Positions 35,368 to 44,720 of a stretch of DNA of 64,000 bases are shown here, one piece after another (within the stretch, counting starts at the first letter, position 1; the number at the start of each line of letters is the position of its first letter). The DNA is from Chromatiaceae bacterium (GTDB lineage Bacteria; Pseudomonadota; Gammaproteobacteria; Chromatiales; Chromatiaceae). The translations under genes were made by a program, and so were the position numbers. The stretch is taken from contig JACDZG010000005.1 of NCBI GenBank assembly GCA_013426805.1, positions 57,428 through 121,427 on the forward strand. The letters run 5' to 3'. Under the pieces are notes generated by a model. The model saw only the letters and a program-made list of their open reading frames with translations, ran no database searches and had not been told where the DNA came from.

Positions 35368-36567
35368 TCAGACCAGGCGAATCCTCCCGGTCAGCAGTTC
35401 CTGCATCATGCCCTGCTTGAGGTCGCGGGTCTTGTCGCGGCGGGCTTCAAGGGCGGTGATCTCGGCGTCCATGTCGGAGAGGATGGTGGCGATGGCGGTT
35501 TGTTCGCCAACGTCCTTCGGCAATGTGACTGTAAGCGCTCTTACATCAGTTGAATTTACTGAGTCGAAAGTAGAGCCCTTTGAAAGTCGCCCCCAGGTTG
35601 GTTCAAGGAATATAAGGTAGTGATACATGAAATCGTTGGGGTAGTGGATCGCGCACACTCCTCTTCCTAGGCAAACGTCGAAAGCTGCGCGAGAAATCTC
35701 GCCCACTGGTGCGCGAACCGACATCAGAATATCGCCAAGCCTACCGAGCTTGGTTATCTCGGTTGTGAAGATACGCCTGATTGTTTCCCGATTGGAAATA
35801 TCAGCATTACCCTGAACCAGCGGAAGCCCCAAGCCTTTCGAATTGTAGTTCGATGAGCTCGGTGACTGCCCCATCGTAATCTCGGCCACACCTCCTAATT
35901 GCTTCGACTCCCACGTACTGCTGCATCCCGGCAAGCGGGTCTGGCCGGTGAGGAGTTGCTGCATGGCGGCCTGTTTGAGGTCGCGTTTCTTGGCGATGAG
36001 TGCATCGAGCTTGGCGAGCAGGGCATCCACATCCGACAGTGCCGAGGCGATGGCGCATTGTTCGTGTAGAGCGGGGAGAGCTATCTGCAACTCTTTCAGA
36101 TTTATAAGGTTTAAGCCTGGCTTGCTTTGCCCAGACTGACTTGCAAATATTTGCCCGTTACCTGGCGAACCAGGCGAGAGAAACCTGCATATATATCTTC
36201 CGCTAGATGGTTCTCGTAGACGTACGAGTCCAACGTGCTGGCTGATATAAGCTTCACCGAGTTCACGCTCTACCAATGCAATATTTCCCACGCTGTTACC
36301 AGTGATCGTAATCAGGATATCACTGTGCTTCACTCGCGTGCGGCTACCCTCAGATCCTTGTGGAGGGGTTACAAATTGGCTCTCTTTGAGGTCGAGCCAC
36401 CCGTCTCGCACATTTTGACTCTGAATAAACAACGAACCATGGTCAGAGTAGTAACGAGCCCAACCACGGGAGCCGCTCGTGATGAACTCTGAAAGCTTGC
36501 CAAGCTCAACGATCAACCAATCCTCAGGGATATAGCCTATCTCAGTCTGCTTGTATCTGGCGTTCAC
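35368..36567 (-). CDS. hsdS: Type I restriction-modification specificity subunit HsdS
   Basis: 399 aa with two target recognition domains and two conserved helical spacers. TRD1 is about 15-175 and TRD2 about 215-370. The spacers share the pattern EQCAIASALSDVDALLAKLD...KKRDLKQAAMQQLLTG and EQTAIATILSDMDAEITALE...KTRDLKQGMMQELLTG. The TRDs look less GC-rich than their surroundings by eye, as expected for recombining recognition domains. The recognition sequence cannot be read from the protein. Separated from hsdM by 243 bp of palindromes. Confidence 0.96.
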   Translation of the reverse strand: MNARYKQTEIGYIPEDWLIVELGKLSEFITSGSRGWARYYSDHGSLFIQSQNVRDGWLDLKESQFVTPPQGSEGSRTRVKHSDILITITGNSVGNIALVERELGEAYISQHVGLVRLREPSSGRYICRFLSPGSPGNGQIFASQSGQSKPGLNLINLKELQIALPALHEQCAIASALSDVDALLAKLDALIAKKRDLKQAAMQQLLTGQTRLPGCSSTWESKQLGGVAEITMGQSPSSSNYNSKGLGLPLVQGNADISNRETIRRIFTTEITKLGRLGDILMSVRAPVGEISRAAFDVCLGRGVCAIHYPNDFMYHYLIFLEPTWGRLSKGSTFDSVNSTDVRALTVTLPKDVGEQTAIATILSDMDAEITALEARRDKTRDLKQGMMQELLTGRIRLV

Positions 36568-36676
36568 TTATATAACGCCTCCAGCAACTTCAGATCCCTC
36601 TCTCGTTCCCACGCGTTGGCCTGGAAACGCGAGAGAAGTGCAATTGGTGAGAAGGCTTCTGACCAATTTCTTCCTG

Positions 36677-36780
36677 GCTCCCACGCTCCAGCGTGGGAGC
36701 AAGTCGCGACGCTCCAGCGTCGCGTTTAGGTTCGGGCCGCTGGAGCGGCCAAGACTGCATTCCCACGCGGAGCGTGGGAA
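36677..36780. repeat. Cluster of four short palindromes between hsdS and hsdM
   Basis: Four near-perfect palindromes in about 100 bp: 36677-36700 (11-bp arms around CC), 36705-36724 (9-bp arms), 36735-36750 (7-bp arms around GG) and 36760-36780 (9-bp arms). The first and last share the TCCCACGC arm; the cores are CTCCAGCG or CTGGAGCG. This is REP-like DNA. The rest of the 243-bp hsdM-hsdS gap has no gene I can support. Confidence 0.8.
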
Positions 36781-36810
36781 CGAGTAGCGAGAAGCGAAGC
36801 TGCACGTTGG

Positions 36811-39198
36811 TCAGTTCCATGCGAACCCCATCGTCTTCAAATGCTCGTCCACCCGGGCCGCGAGTGTGTCCACCTCTTCGATCAACCGCGGCAGCGGGGT
36901 GGCATAACGCTCGGCCAGTTGACGAATGCGCCCGGTCAGGGCCTGGCTGACCCGATCCAGTTCGCCCTGGACGCTTGCGGCCAAGGCCGCAAGCCATTTG
37001 TCTTCCACCACCAGGGTCTTGATCTCGGCCTCGGTGAGTTGCCGGTAGCGGGCGGTGACCTTGGCGTCGAGCGCCTTCTGGGCATCCTTGACCTTCTTGC
37101 CGGCGGCGCTCTCCTTCTCGATCAGTGCGTTGTAGGCGGCCAGCATCCGCCGCTCAGGGGCCGCGTCCTTGTCGGGCCTGATCTCGGCCAGCCGCGCCTT
37201 GACGCTCGCCCGGGTGAGTTTGCCCTTGTCGTTCTTGGCCTCGGCCAGCAGGCCGTCTTCGCCGCCGTGTTCCTCGTCCATCTCCTCCAGCTCGCGGCCG
37301 ACGGCATCGCGCTCGGCTTCGAGTTGGGCGATGGCGGCGGCATCGGCGGCGAAATAGCGGGCGATCATCAGGTCGGGCGGGATCAGGTCGGTATTGGGCT
37401 TGCCATCGGTGAGCGCCTGCCAGCCGTCGCCGACCAGCATCCAGGCGTCGTCCTGCATGGTCGCGGTCCAGTAGTCGAGCAGGTGTTGATAGCAGTCGTA
37501 GGGGGCGATGAGCGGGGCGGTGCGGAAGGTCTCCAGCAGGCTTTCCGAAAGGCCGTCGATCAACCGCTTGGGCGCGTCGCCGATGCGGATGCCGGTAAGA
37601 TTGGGCAGGTTGGCGGCCTTCCACTGGGCAAAGAGCGCCGTGACCCGGGCATTGAAGGCGGTGAACTCAGGGTGGCCAAAGATCGCCGCCTTGACCTGGC
37701 CGGCATCCACCCTGGGCTGGCTATAGCCGGGGCGGTCGGTCTCCTCGAACAAATCGCGGCGCAGGTTGGGGAAGACCTCCCAATAGGCGGCCAGTCCGTC
37801 GATGTCGCGGTTGGGGATGCCGCCCTTCAGATGGGCCTCGATGTCGCGCAAGTCCTCGGGCTCGCTGCCGTCGATGTAGCGGGGCAGGTTCAGGTTGAAG
37901 TCGTTGGACTCGATCTCGGCGAGCGGCGCCATGCGCGAATAGCCGGGGATCTCGACCTGGCGGGTGAAGGTGTCGACGATCTTGTGGATGTCCTGGGCGC
38001 GCAGGCGGTTCTTGTTGCCGTCCTTGATGAATCCGCGGCTGGCATCGACCATGAAGATGCCGCGCCGCCCGGCCGCGCCGCCCTTGTCGACCACGAGAAT
38101 GCAGGCGGGGATGGACGTGCCGTAGAAGAGGTTCGCCGGCAGGCCGATGATGCCCTTGATATAGCCCTGGCGGACGAGGCGTTGGCGGATGGCGGCCTCC
38201 GCACCCCCACGGAAGAGCACGCCGTGGGGGTGGATGACGGCGCCCTGGCCGCTGCCCTTGAGGCTCGCGAGGATGTGCAGCAGGAAGGCGTAGTCGCCGT
38301 TCTTGGCGGGCGGGATGCCGAGGCGGAAGCGCCTGTAGGGGTCGTTCTCCGGGTCCAGACCGCTGGTCCAGTTCTTGTTGGAGAAGGGGAAGTTGGCGAC
38401 CACGAAGTCGAAGGTCTTGAGGCTGCTGTCGGCGTTCTTGAAGTGGGGGCTGGACAGCGAGTTGGCCTGCCAGATTTCCGCCTCGGGGGCGTCGTGCAGC
38501 ACCATGTTCATGCGCGCCAGCGCGGACGTGGCGTTGTCCATCTCCTGCCCGTAGAGGGTCAGATCCAGGCCGGTGCGGTTCCTGGCCTCATCGTGGGCCT
38601 TGAGCAGCAGTGAACCGGAGCCGCAGGTGGGGTCATAGATGGTCTGGGCGCCGCTGGTGGCCCGCCCCAGGTCGATGACCATGGACATGACGCGCGAGAC
38701 CTCGGCCGGGGTGTAGAACTGGCCCTTACTCTTGCCGGACAAAGTGGCGAAGTGGCGCATCAGGTATTCGTAGGCGTCGCCGAGTAGGTCGTCGCCCTCG
38801 GCGCGGTTGCTGCCGAAGTCCAGCCCCTCGAAGATGGCCACCAGCTTGGTGAGCCGGTCCACCATCTCCTTGCCCTTGCCGAGCTTGTCCTCGTCGTTGA
38901 AGTCGGCGACGTTGATCGCGCCCTTCAGGCTGTCATTGGCGTCGGCCAGGCGCCCGATGATCTTGTTGATCGTATCGCCGATCTCCTTGTCGCCCTTGGC
39001 GATGACCATGTCGGCGAAGCCGCCGCCATGGGGGACCTCGATCAGTGCATCGGGGTCGTTGGCGTACTTGTCCGAGACATATTTGACGAACAGCAGGACC
39101 AGGACATAGTCCTTGTATTGGCTCGCGTCCATGCCGCCGCGCAACTCGTCGCAGGAGCGCCAGAGGGAGGAATAGAGTGCGGATTTCTTGAGGGCCAT
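36811..39198 (-). CDS. hsdM: Type I restriction-modification DNA methyltransferase subunit HsdM (long form)
   Basis: N6-adenine methyltransferase subunit, 795 aa. The HsdM N-terminal helical domain (SLWRSCDELRGGMD) is followed by SAM motif DPTCGSGSLLL (189-199) and catalytic NFPF (269-272), a common variant of NPPF. QFYTPAEVSRVM is also diagnostic. About 270 extra C-terminal residues, rich in Ala/Glu/Lys and coiled-coil-like, exceed the ~520 aa of the classic subunit and are seen in the long HsdM subclass. It heads the operon. Confidence 0.96.
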   Translation of the reverse strand: MALKKSALYSSLWRSCDELRGGMDASQYKDYVLVLLFVKYVSDKYANDPDALIEVPHGGGFADMVIAKGDKEIGDTINKIIGRLADANDSLKGAINVADFNDEDKLGKGKEMVDRLTKLVAIFEGLDFGSNRAEGDDLLGDAYEYLMRHFATLSGKSKGQFYTPAEVSRVMSMVIDLGRATSGAQTIYDPTCGSGSLLLKAHDEARNRTGLDLTLYGQEMDNATSALARMNMVLHDAPEAEIWQANSLSSPHFKNADSSLKTFDFVVANFPFSNKNWTSGLDPENDPYRRFRLGIPPAKNGDYAFLLHILASLKGSGQGAVIHPHGVLFRGGAEAAIRQRLVRQGYIKGIIGLPANLFYGTSIPACILVVDKGGAAGRRGIFMVDASRGFIKDGNKNRLRAQDIHKIVDTFTRQVEIPGYSRMAPLAEIESNDFNLNLPRYIDGSEPEDLRDIEAHLKGGIPNRDIDGLAAYWEVFPNLRRDLFEETDRPGYSQPRVDAGQVKAAIFGHPEFTAFNARVTALFAQWKAANLPNLTGIRIGDAPKRLIDGLSESLLETFRTAPLIAPYDCYQHLLDYWTATMQDDAWMLVGDGWQALTDGKPNTDLIPPDLMIARYFAADAAAIAQLEAERDAVGRELEEMDEEHGGEDGLLAEAKNDKGKLTRASVKARLAEIRPDKDAAPERRMLAAYNALIEKESAAGKKVKDAQKALDAKVTARYRQLTEAEIKTLVVEDKWLAALAASVQGELDRVSQALTGRIRQLAERYATPLPRLIEEVDTLAARVDEHLKTMGFAWN

Positions 39199-39278
39199 GG
39201 GCTCGTTTCTTATTGGACTTGCTGCCCGACTGCCTCAGCGGGGGGAAGTCATCGCACACCGGGATGAACGGATCTGCC

Positions 39279-40091
39279 TCAGTTGCTCTCAGGCTTGGTA
39301 CCCACCAGACTCCAACTGTAACCATGCCGATGGCGCTGGGCGATGTCGACGAACCCGGCATCGGCTATGAGGGCGTGGGCTTCCGCGCGGGTGTAATACT
39401 TGGCATAGGCCGGGTTGAGCTGATCGAAAATGGTCAGCCGGCGCTTGTCGCCGCCCAGCTTCCCCAAGTGATCGCGCATGTAGGCGCGCATGGGCAAGGG
39501 CAGGAATCGGCACAAGGCGATGTAGCCGGCCAGCGGGATGTCCAGGGCGCGGACCAGCCACACCAGAACCCGATCCGGCAGCCGCTTGGTCAGTGCCCGC
39601 AGCGGCTGCACCAGGGTGAGATAGAGTTCGTTGCCCTCGCGGCCGTAGATCCAGACGAACAGTTTCCCGCCCGGACGCAGGGCGGCATAGGCGGCCTGGA
39701 CAACGGGTTCAGGCCGCGGAATATGGTGCAGGACGCCGAAGGTGACCACCAGGTCGAAGGGGCCGAGCGTGGCGATACCCTCGCCGGGTAACTGATGACA
39801 GGTGACGCGCGCGGTGTCACCGGCAAAGCGGTTGGCGAGGACCTCGAAGGCCCTTGATGGTTCGATGGCGGTCACATGCGCGGCACCGGCGGCGAGCAGC
39901 ATAGCGACGATCCGACCGGTGCCGCTGCCGATATCGGCGACGCGCCGGCCCGCCACATCGGTCGCGCTCAACAACGGCGCGACGATGTCGTCGAACAGTT
40001 CTTTGGACCCGTAATAGCCCGAGTTGTCGGTGAAGCGGACCCATTGGTCCCCGAAATCGGCGATGGTCTGCTCGGTCTCTCGCTGCGTCAT
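39279..40091 (-). CDS. Class I SAM-dependent methyltransferase
   Basis: 270 aa with SAM motif I VADIGSGTGRIVAMLLAAGA (49-68) and HVTAIEPSRAFEVL as motif II. LVVTFGVLHHIPRPEPVV is post-II. The C-terminal part (RRLTIFDQLNPAYAKYYTRA) is typical of methyltransferases in glycan clusters that act on sugars or small molecules; the substrate is unknown. First gene after the restriction island, facing the same way as the flippase and GT2 genes upstream. Confidence 0.85.
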   Translation of the reverse strand: MTQRETEQTIADFGDQWVRFTDNSGYYGSKELFDDIVAPLLSATDVAGRRVADIGSGTGRIVAMLLAAGAAHVTAIEPSRAFEVLANRFAGDTARVTCHQLPGEGIATLGPFDLVVTFGVLHHIPRPEPVVQAAYAALRPGGKLFVWIYGREGNELYLTLVQPLRALTKRLPDRVLVWLVRALDIPLAGYIALCRFLPLPMRAYMRDHLGKLGGDKRRLTIFDQLNPAYAKYYTRAEAHALIADAGFVDIAQRHRHGYSWSLVGTKPESN

Positions 40092-40156
40092 GTGTTTTTC
40101 ATTCCAGGTTCTTGGTCAGTCCCGCACCGCCCTGGCGGCAGCGGGAATCGTATGGA

Positions 40157-41155
40157 TCAGGCGCGCCGCGTCACGCGTCCCGCGTCGCCCCAGAGTTCGA
40201 TCACCGCCCCTTGCATGGCCCCGCACAGGCGTCCGCAATAGGCGACCGAGGTCAGCAGCACCGCGACCCCCGGGGTCAGTCCGATCAGTGCCAGGGTGCC
40301 GACCCCTGCCACCTCGCCCAGGGTGACGCCGAGCAGTGACACCGGGACCGCCATCCCCAGCAGCGACGCCGCCAGGGCAAAGCTGACCGGTGCCCAGTCG
40401 ACCCGGATCCCGGAACCGGCGGCGAAGGCGAACACCGAGGCGCATACCAGCGCCAGGGCCGCCAGCGAATACAGAGTGGGCAGCGCCAGGCGCGGCCAGA
40501 TCGGACCCAGGGCGCTCAGGAGGCCCCACACCTGGCGCCGCAACGGCCCATGGGCCATGACGGCGGCCCCCAGGAGCAGTGCGGTCAGGACCGCCGCCAG
40601 GACCCAGGTCGGATCGATTTCAGCCCAGACCGCGGCCGGCAACACCACGCCGGCCAACGCGGCCAGGGCCAGCAAGGCGGCCAACAGGCCCAGCACGCGG
40701 TCCAGCAGGAGCGCGACGACGACCTGTTTGACCGAAGCCGCCGCGTCGATGCGGCGGACGGCGAGGAACCGCGTGATCTCGTACCCGACGGACATGGGCA
40801 CGAAAAAGAAATAGAAGAGCGAGCGCAGATGGATCGTCAAGGCTTGGCGCGCGGTGATGGTGATCCCGCAGGCCGCCAGGGTGCCCTGCAACCGCAGGGC
40901 GGCCGCGAAGAGTGCGGCCTGGTAGAGCACCAGGGTGAGGATCAGCGCCGCCGGTGATAGCGACAGCCGCTCGGCCGGGAGGCTCTCGCCGGCCCAGACC
41001 ATCAGGAGCCCGAGCCCCACCAGCACCAGCCCCATCTTGAGCAGAACGAGCCCCCGCGCCGGCGGTTGGCCCTGACGCGTCAGCGCCGCTGCCGCCGGGG
41101 CCTCGAATACGGCAAGCGGATCGGGCGCGGCCGGCGGCGTTACCGGGACTGTCAC
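40157..41155 (-). CDS. Lysylphosphatidylglycerol synthase TM region / flippase-like membrane protein (UPF0104)
   Basis: 332 aa with about eight hydrophobic segments after a cytoplasmic Pro/Ala-rich start. LRSLFYFFFVPMSVGYEITRF and VVALLLDRVLGLLAALLAL match the LPG_synthase_TM/AglD-like family. Such proteins are often next to GT2 genes and are proposed to flip lipid-linked sugars. Its start overlaps the GT2 stop by four bases (ATGA), so the two are coupled. Confidence 0.83.
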   Translation of the reverse strand: MTVPVTPPAAPDPLAVFEAPAAAALTRQGQPPARGLVLLKMGLVLVGLGLLMVWAGESLPAERLSLSPAALILTLVLYQAALFAAALRLQGTLAACGITITARQALTIHLRSLFYFFFVPMSVGYEITRFLAVRRIDAAASVKQVVVALLLDRVLGLLAALLALAALAGVVLPAAVWAEIDPTWVLAAVLTALLLGAAVMAHGPLRRQVWGLLSALGPIWPRLALPTLYSLAALALVCASVFAFAAGSGIRVDWAPVSFALAASLLGMAVPVSLLGVTLGEVAGVGTLALIGLTPGVAVLLTSVAYCGRLCGAMQGAVIELWGDAGRVTRRA

Positions 41156-42024
41156 TCAGCGCCCGTCCTGACCAGGATCTGGCGCAAGAGATCCGCCAGC
41201 AGGCCCAGGGCAAACACCGCGATCGACATGAGCAGCCCGCCGATGCCGAGCAGGTAGGGGGCGTGCAGGCCGGTGATCGCCGCGGCCAGGAAACCGCCGA
41301 TGGCCAGTGCGATGGTGATCAGGGTGAGGAGCAGAAAGAGTTTCAGCGGATTGTAATAAATGATGGCCTGGACGATGTATTGCAGTGTGAGTAATGAGTC
41401 CTTGAACAGCTTGACCTTGGTCTTGCCGACCCGTTCGTGATAGGGGATCGGCAAATAGGTGACGAAGCGGCCGGTCAGCATGTAGGCCAGAGTCAGTGAG
41501 GTGGTGAAGCTGAAGGTATTGCACAGATGGGGCAGGTAGCCGGAGATGGTGGTGCGGCTGAAGACCCGCAAACCCGAGTTGGCATCCGGGATGCTGCGGC
41601 CGGCGCTGAACTCTACCAGGAACTTGAGGATATCGCGTAGCGGACCCTTGAAGACACTGCCGGTATAGTGGTGGCCGGTGCGTGCGCCCACTACCATATC
41701 GAATCCCTTGCGGAACTCGGCCACCAGTTCCGGGATCGACTCCGCCGGGTAGGTGAGGTCCGCGTCGATGATGACGATGGTGTCGTGGCGCGCCGCCCGG
41801 ATGCCTGATTTGAGCGCCTGGCCATACCCGACGTTATGCGGGTGACGGACGACGCTGGCGCCCGCCTCGGCCGCGATCCGGGCGGTGGCGTCGCTGGAGC
41901 CGTCATCGACCACCAGGATCTCGGCGCCGGCCTCGGGGCTGTGGGCGAGCGCCTGTTGCAGCGAGTCGATGGTTCCGGCGATGCCGCCGGCTTCGTTCAG
42001 GGCAGGAATAACAATACTGATCAT
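41152..42024 (-). CDS. Glycosyltransferase family 2 (polyprenyl-phosphate sugar transferase-like)
   Basis: 290 aa. MISIVIPALNEAGGIAGTID opens the GT-A domain; VVDDGSSDATARI binds the nucleotide and IIDADLTYP is the metal motif. SGLRVFSRTTISGYLPHLC is the acceptor region, and two C-terminal membrane helices (about 228-285) anchor it. It resembles DPM-type transferases and is a functional counterpart of the GT2 at 23216. Coupled to the flippase-like gene. Confidence 0.92.
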   Translation of the reverse strand: MISIVIPALNEAGGIAGTIDSLQQALAHSPEAGAEILVVDDGSSDATARIAAEAGASVVRHPHNVGYGQALKSGIRAARHDTIVIIDADLTYPAESIPELVAEFRKGFDMVVGARTGHHYTGSVFKGPLRDILKFLVEFSAGRSIPDANSGLRVFSRTTISGYLPHLCNTFSFTTSLTLAYMLTGRFVTYLPIPYHERVGKTKVKLFKDSLLTLQYIVQAIIYYNPLKLFLLLTLITIALAIGGFLAAAITGLHAPYLLGIGGLLMSIAVFALGLLADLLRQILVRTGAE

Positions 42025-42077
42025 GGTCTGAGATTAACACAAGTCATGGATTGACCGAAGCGCCGGCGCGCCCGTAT

Positions 42078-43970
42078 TCAACGCTGATCCAGCCACAACG
42101 CCAGACAGACGAGCCCAAAGATCTTCATTCCATGATCCCGTCGCGCGGCCAGGTGCTCACGCCAGAGGGTGTCGATCGCCGCGGGGCGAATCCACTCGTG
42201 CAGTTTGGGCGAGGCCAGCGCGTCTTGGGCGAAGGTGCGCAGCGGGCCGCTGAACCACTGTGAGACCGGGGCATTGAACCCCTGCTTGCGGCCGTCGAGC
42301 ACCCAGTCCGGCAAGCGCCCGCGCAGGCTCTCGCGCAGCAGGTATTTCTTGCGCAGCCCCTTGAACTTCCAGTCGGCGGGCAGCGCCGCCGCGAACTCGA
42401 CCAGGCGGTGATCGAGCAGCGGTGCGCGTGCTTCCAGTGAGTGCGCCATGGTCGAACGATCGACCTTGACCAGAATGTCGTCGGCCAGCCAAGTCTTGAC
42501 ATCGACGTAACCCGCCTGATCAATGTAGTGGCAGCCCTGGACCGCCGCGAAGTGCCGCGCGAATTCGGGAAAGGGGTCGGCCTCAGCGGTGGTGATCGCC
42601 GCGCGCCACCAGGGCTGCATCAGGTCGCGTTGCGTCTCGGGGGACAGGATATTGCGCCAGGAGGCATGGGCCCGCGGGAAGTCCAGATGGAGTTCCGCGA
42701 GGAAATGACGGACCTTATAGTCCAGACTGACTTTGGAGAAACTCACCGGCAGCACGGCATCCGCCGCCCGGAAGCTCGCCCGCGCCAGCCCCCGCGGCAG
42801 CCACGACAGCGCCCGATGGAGCCGGTCGGCGGTGTAGGTCTCGTACCCGGCGAAGCACTCGTCGGCGCCATCGCCGGACAGGCTGACGGTCACGTATTCA
42901 CGGGCGAAGGCCGCCAGCAGATAGGTCGGCACGGCGGAGGTATCCGCCAGCGGCTCGTCGGCGGCCCAGACCATGGCCTGGACTGTGCGTTCAGGGTCCG
43001 GCGTGGCGACCCGATCCTTATGGTCCAGACCGAGCAGGTTCGCCACCGCGCGGGCGGTATCGACCTCGTCGAAGCTGGGTATGCCAAAACCCATACTGAA
43101 GGTGTGCACCTGGGAGGCGGGCAGGGCCTGCGCCATGGCGGCGGCGACGGCGGAGGAATCGACCCCGCCGCTCAGGAAGGCGCCCAGCGGGACATCACTG
43201 ACCAGCCGCAGGCGCACCGCGTCATCGACCAGGGCCAACAACTCCTCCGCGGCCTCGCCCTGGGAGCCGAAACGGCGCTTGTTGCGGTACACCGCCGCCA
43301 GGTCCCAATAGGACCGCGGCGTCAGTGGCCGGCCCTCTTCGCAGATCATAAAGTGTCCGGGCGGCAGCCGCTTGAGCCCCTGTCTCAGACTATGGTCTCC
43401 CAGGGTGTAGTTGAGCATCAGATAGTGCGCGAGACCGACCGGATCGACCGCGCCGAGCGCGGTCGGATGCGCCTGCAAGGCCCGCGGCTCGGAGGCGAAC
43501 ACCAGCCCGCCGGCGGGCAGTTCGCAGTAGAACAGCGGTTTCTCGCCGACCCGGTCGCGGGCCAGAAAGAGTCGGCGGCGCGGGGCGTCCCATAGCGCGA
43601 AGGCAAACATGCCGTTGAAGCGCTCCAGGCAGCCCTCGCCCCAGGCTTTGTAGGCTTCGAGGATGACCTCGGTGTCGCCCTGCGTCTGAAAGGCGGCGCC
43701 GGCCTGTTCCAATTCCCGGCGAATCTCCAGGAAGTTGTAGATCTCGCCGTTGTAGGCGATGACCAGCGACCCGGAGCGATCGTAGAGCGGCTGATTATTG
43801 GCCTGGGACACGTCGATGACCGACAGCCGCCGATGGCCCAGCGCCAGCGGCCCCAAGGCCGCCACGCCGGCCGCGTCCGGCCCCCGATGCGTCAGGCGCT
43901 CGGTCATGGCCCGTACGATTTGCGTATCCGCCACGCTATCCCAAGTGAGCAATCCGGCAATGCCGCACAT
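42078..43970 (-). CDS. asnB: Asparagine synthetase-like glutamine amidotransferase (glycan locus copy 2)
   Basis: 630 aa. Cys2 of MCGIAGLL is the glutaminase nucleophile, then HRGPDAAG and YNGEIYNF. The PP-loop is SGGVDSSAVAAA and LSGDGADECFAGYETY follows. The C-terminus ends KIFGLVCLALWLDQR as in exopolysaccharide-associated AsnB proteins. It starts 7 nt after the decayed membrane gene and lies in one minus-strand run with GT2 and the flippase-like gene. Substrate probably a glycan acid, but plain asparagine synthesis is possible. Confidence 0.93.
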   Translation of the reverse strand: MCGIAGLLTWDSVADTQIVRAMTERLTHRGPDAAGVAALGPLALGHRRLSVIDVSQANNQPLYDRSGSLVIAYNGEIYNFLEIRRELEQAGAAFQTQGDTEVILEAYKAWGEGCLERFNGMFAFALWDAPRRRLFLARDRVGEKPLFYCELPAGGLVFASEPRALQAHPTALGAVDPVGLAHYLMLNYTLGDHSLRQGLKRLPPGHFMICEEGRPLTPRSYWDLAAVYRNKRRFGSQGEAAEELLALVDDAVRLRLVSDVPLGAFLSGGVDSSAVAAAMAQALPASQVHTFSMGFGIPSFDEVDTARAVANLLGLDHKDRVATPDPERTVQAMVWAADEPLADTSAVPTYLLAAFAREYVTVSLSGDGADECFAGYETYTADRLHRALSWLPRGLARASFRAADAVLPVSFSKVSLDYKVRHFLAELHLDFPRAHASWRNILSPETQRDLMQPWWRAAITTAEADPFPEFARHFAAVQGCHYIDQAGYVDVKTWLADDILVKVDRSTMAHSLEARAPLLDHRLVEFAAALPADWKFKGLRKKYLLRESLRGRLPDWVLDGRKQGFNAPVSQWFSGPLRTFAQDALASPKLHEWIRPAAIDTLWREHLAARRDHGMKIFGLVCLALWLDQR

Positions 43971-43976
43971 CGTTGG

Positions 43977-44706
43977 TCAGTCCTCGCGCACGCGGCGCGA
44001 CAAGGCCCCGGGGCGACGTCGGCGCCAGCCATGGTCGATCAGGGCGGTGATGGCAATGGCGTTGCTCAGCCACAGTAAGAGGTCCAGCGGCGCCAGGTAG
44101 CGCGGCAGCACGATGGCAACCACGGTGAGTGCCAGGGCGTAGGCGGCGAATCCGATCCAGACGCTGAGACGGCAGGGCGAGCCACGCGCAGCCCCCTACG
44201 GCCGCGGGAAAGCAGGCGCGCAGCCGCCAGGCGAGCAGACTCAGGCCGAGCAGTACGCCGCTGCTGCCGATGGCCAGGGTCGAGCTGATGATCGCGGGGG
44301 CGAATCGGGCCGTGGCGGTCACCGAATAGATCCGTCCGTTGGCGCGCGGGTCCGAGTGATCGGGGGTGCTGAACAGCAGATAGCGCTGCCAGTGCGAGAA
44401 GCCGCCGCCGCCGTCGCGAATGTCCGCGTGTTGCGCCTGCGGGGGACCCAATGGCCGGCCGTCCTCATGCAGGCGCAGATCGGAGCGCGCCAGCCGGTCG
44501 GCCTGATCACCGGGCAGGACCCAGGGCCACCCCGGCCGGCCCTTGATCTGCACGACAAACGACTGCCCGACCGCCTGCTCCACTTCGCCCGGAGCGAGAT
44601 CAAAGCGGACCGTTCGACCGAGCGTGCCCAATCCGTAGGCAACGAACAGCAAGACCACCCCAAGCGCGAGTGCGGAGCCCGCCAATGAATGCGCTGGTCT
44701 GGCCAT
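43977..44706 (-). pseudogene. Internally deleted, frameshifted paralogue of the neighbouring GT-C-like membrane protein
   Basis: From ATG 44706 the first ~170 residues encode a membrane helix, the EDGR/HW domain (HEDGRPLGPPQAQHADIR, GGGFSHW, FSTPDHSDPRANGR) and a second helix. Coding similarity then breaks near 44197. From about 44165 a different frame encodes VWIGFAAYALALTVVAIVLP and RYLAPLDLLLWLSNA, matching the C-terminus of the intact protein at 44721, and stops at 43977. Some 400 residues of the middle are missing and the joined parts are out of frame, so the gene is broken. Confidence 0.8.
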
Positions 44707-44720
44707 GCCCGGACCCGGTC

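Noticed and set aside
36677..36780. Possible CRISPR-like spaced repeats
   Set aside because: The units are unequal palindromes with no constant repeat-spacer spacing and no cas genes nearby.
36841..38613. A 590-codon open frame opposite hsdM
   Set aside because: High GC leaves the antisense frame open; composition is Gly/Val/Asp-rich without domains and hsdM is certain.
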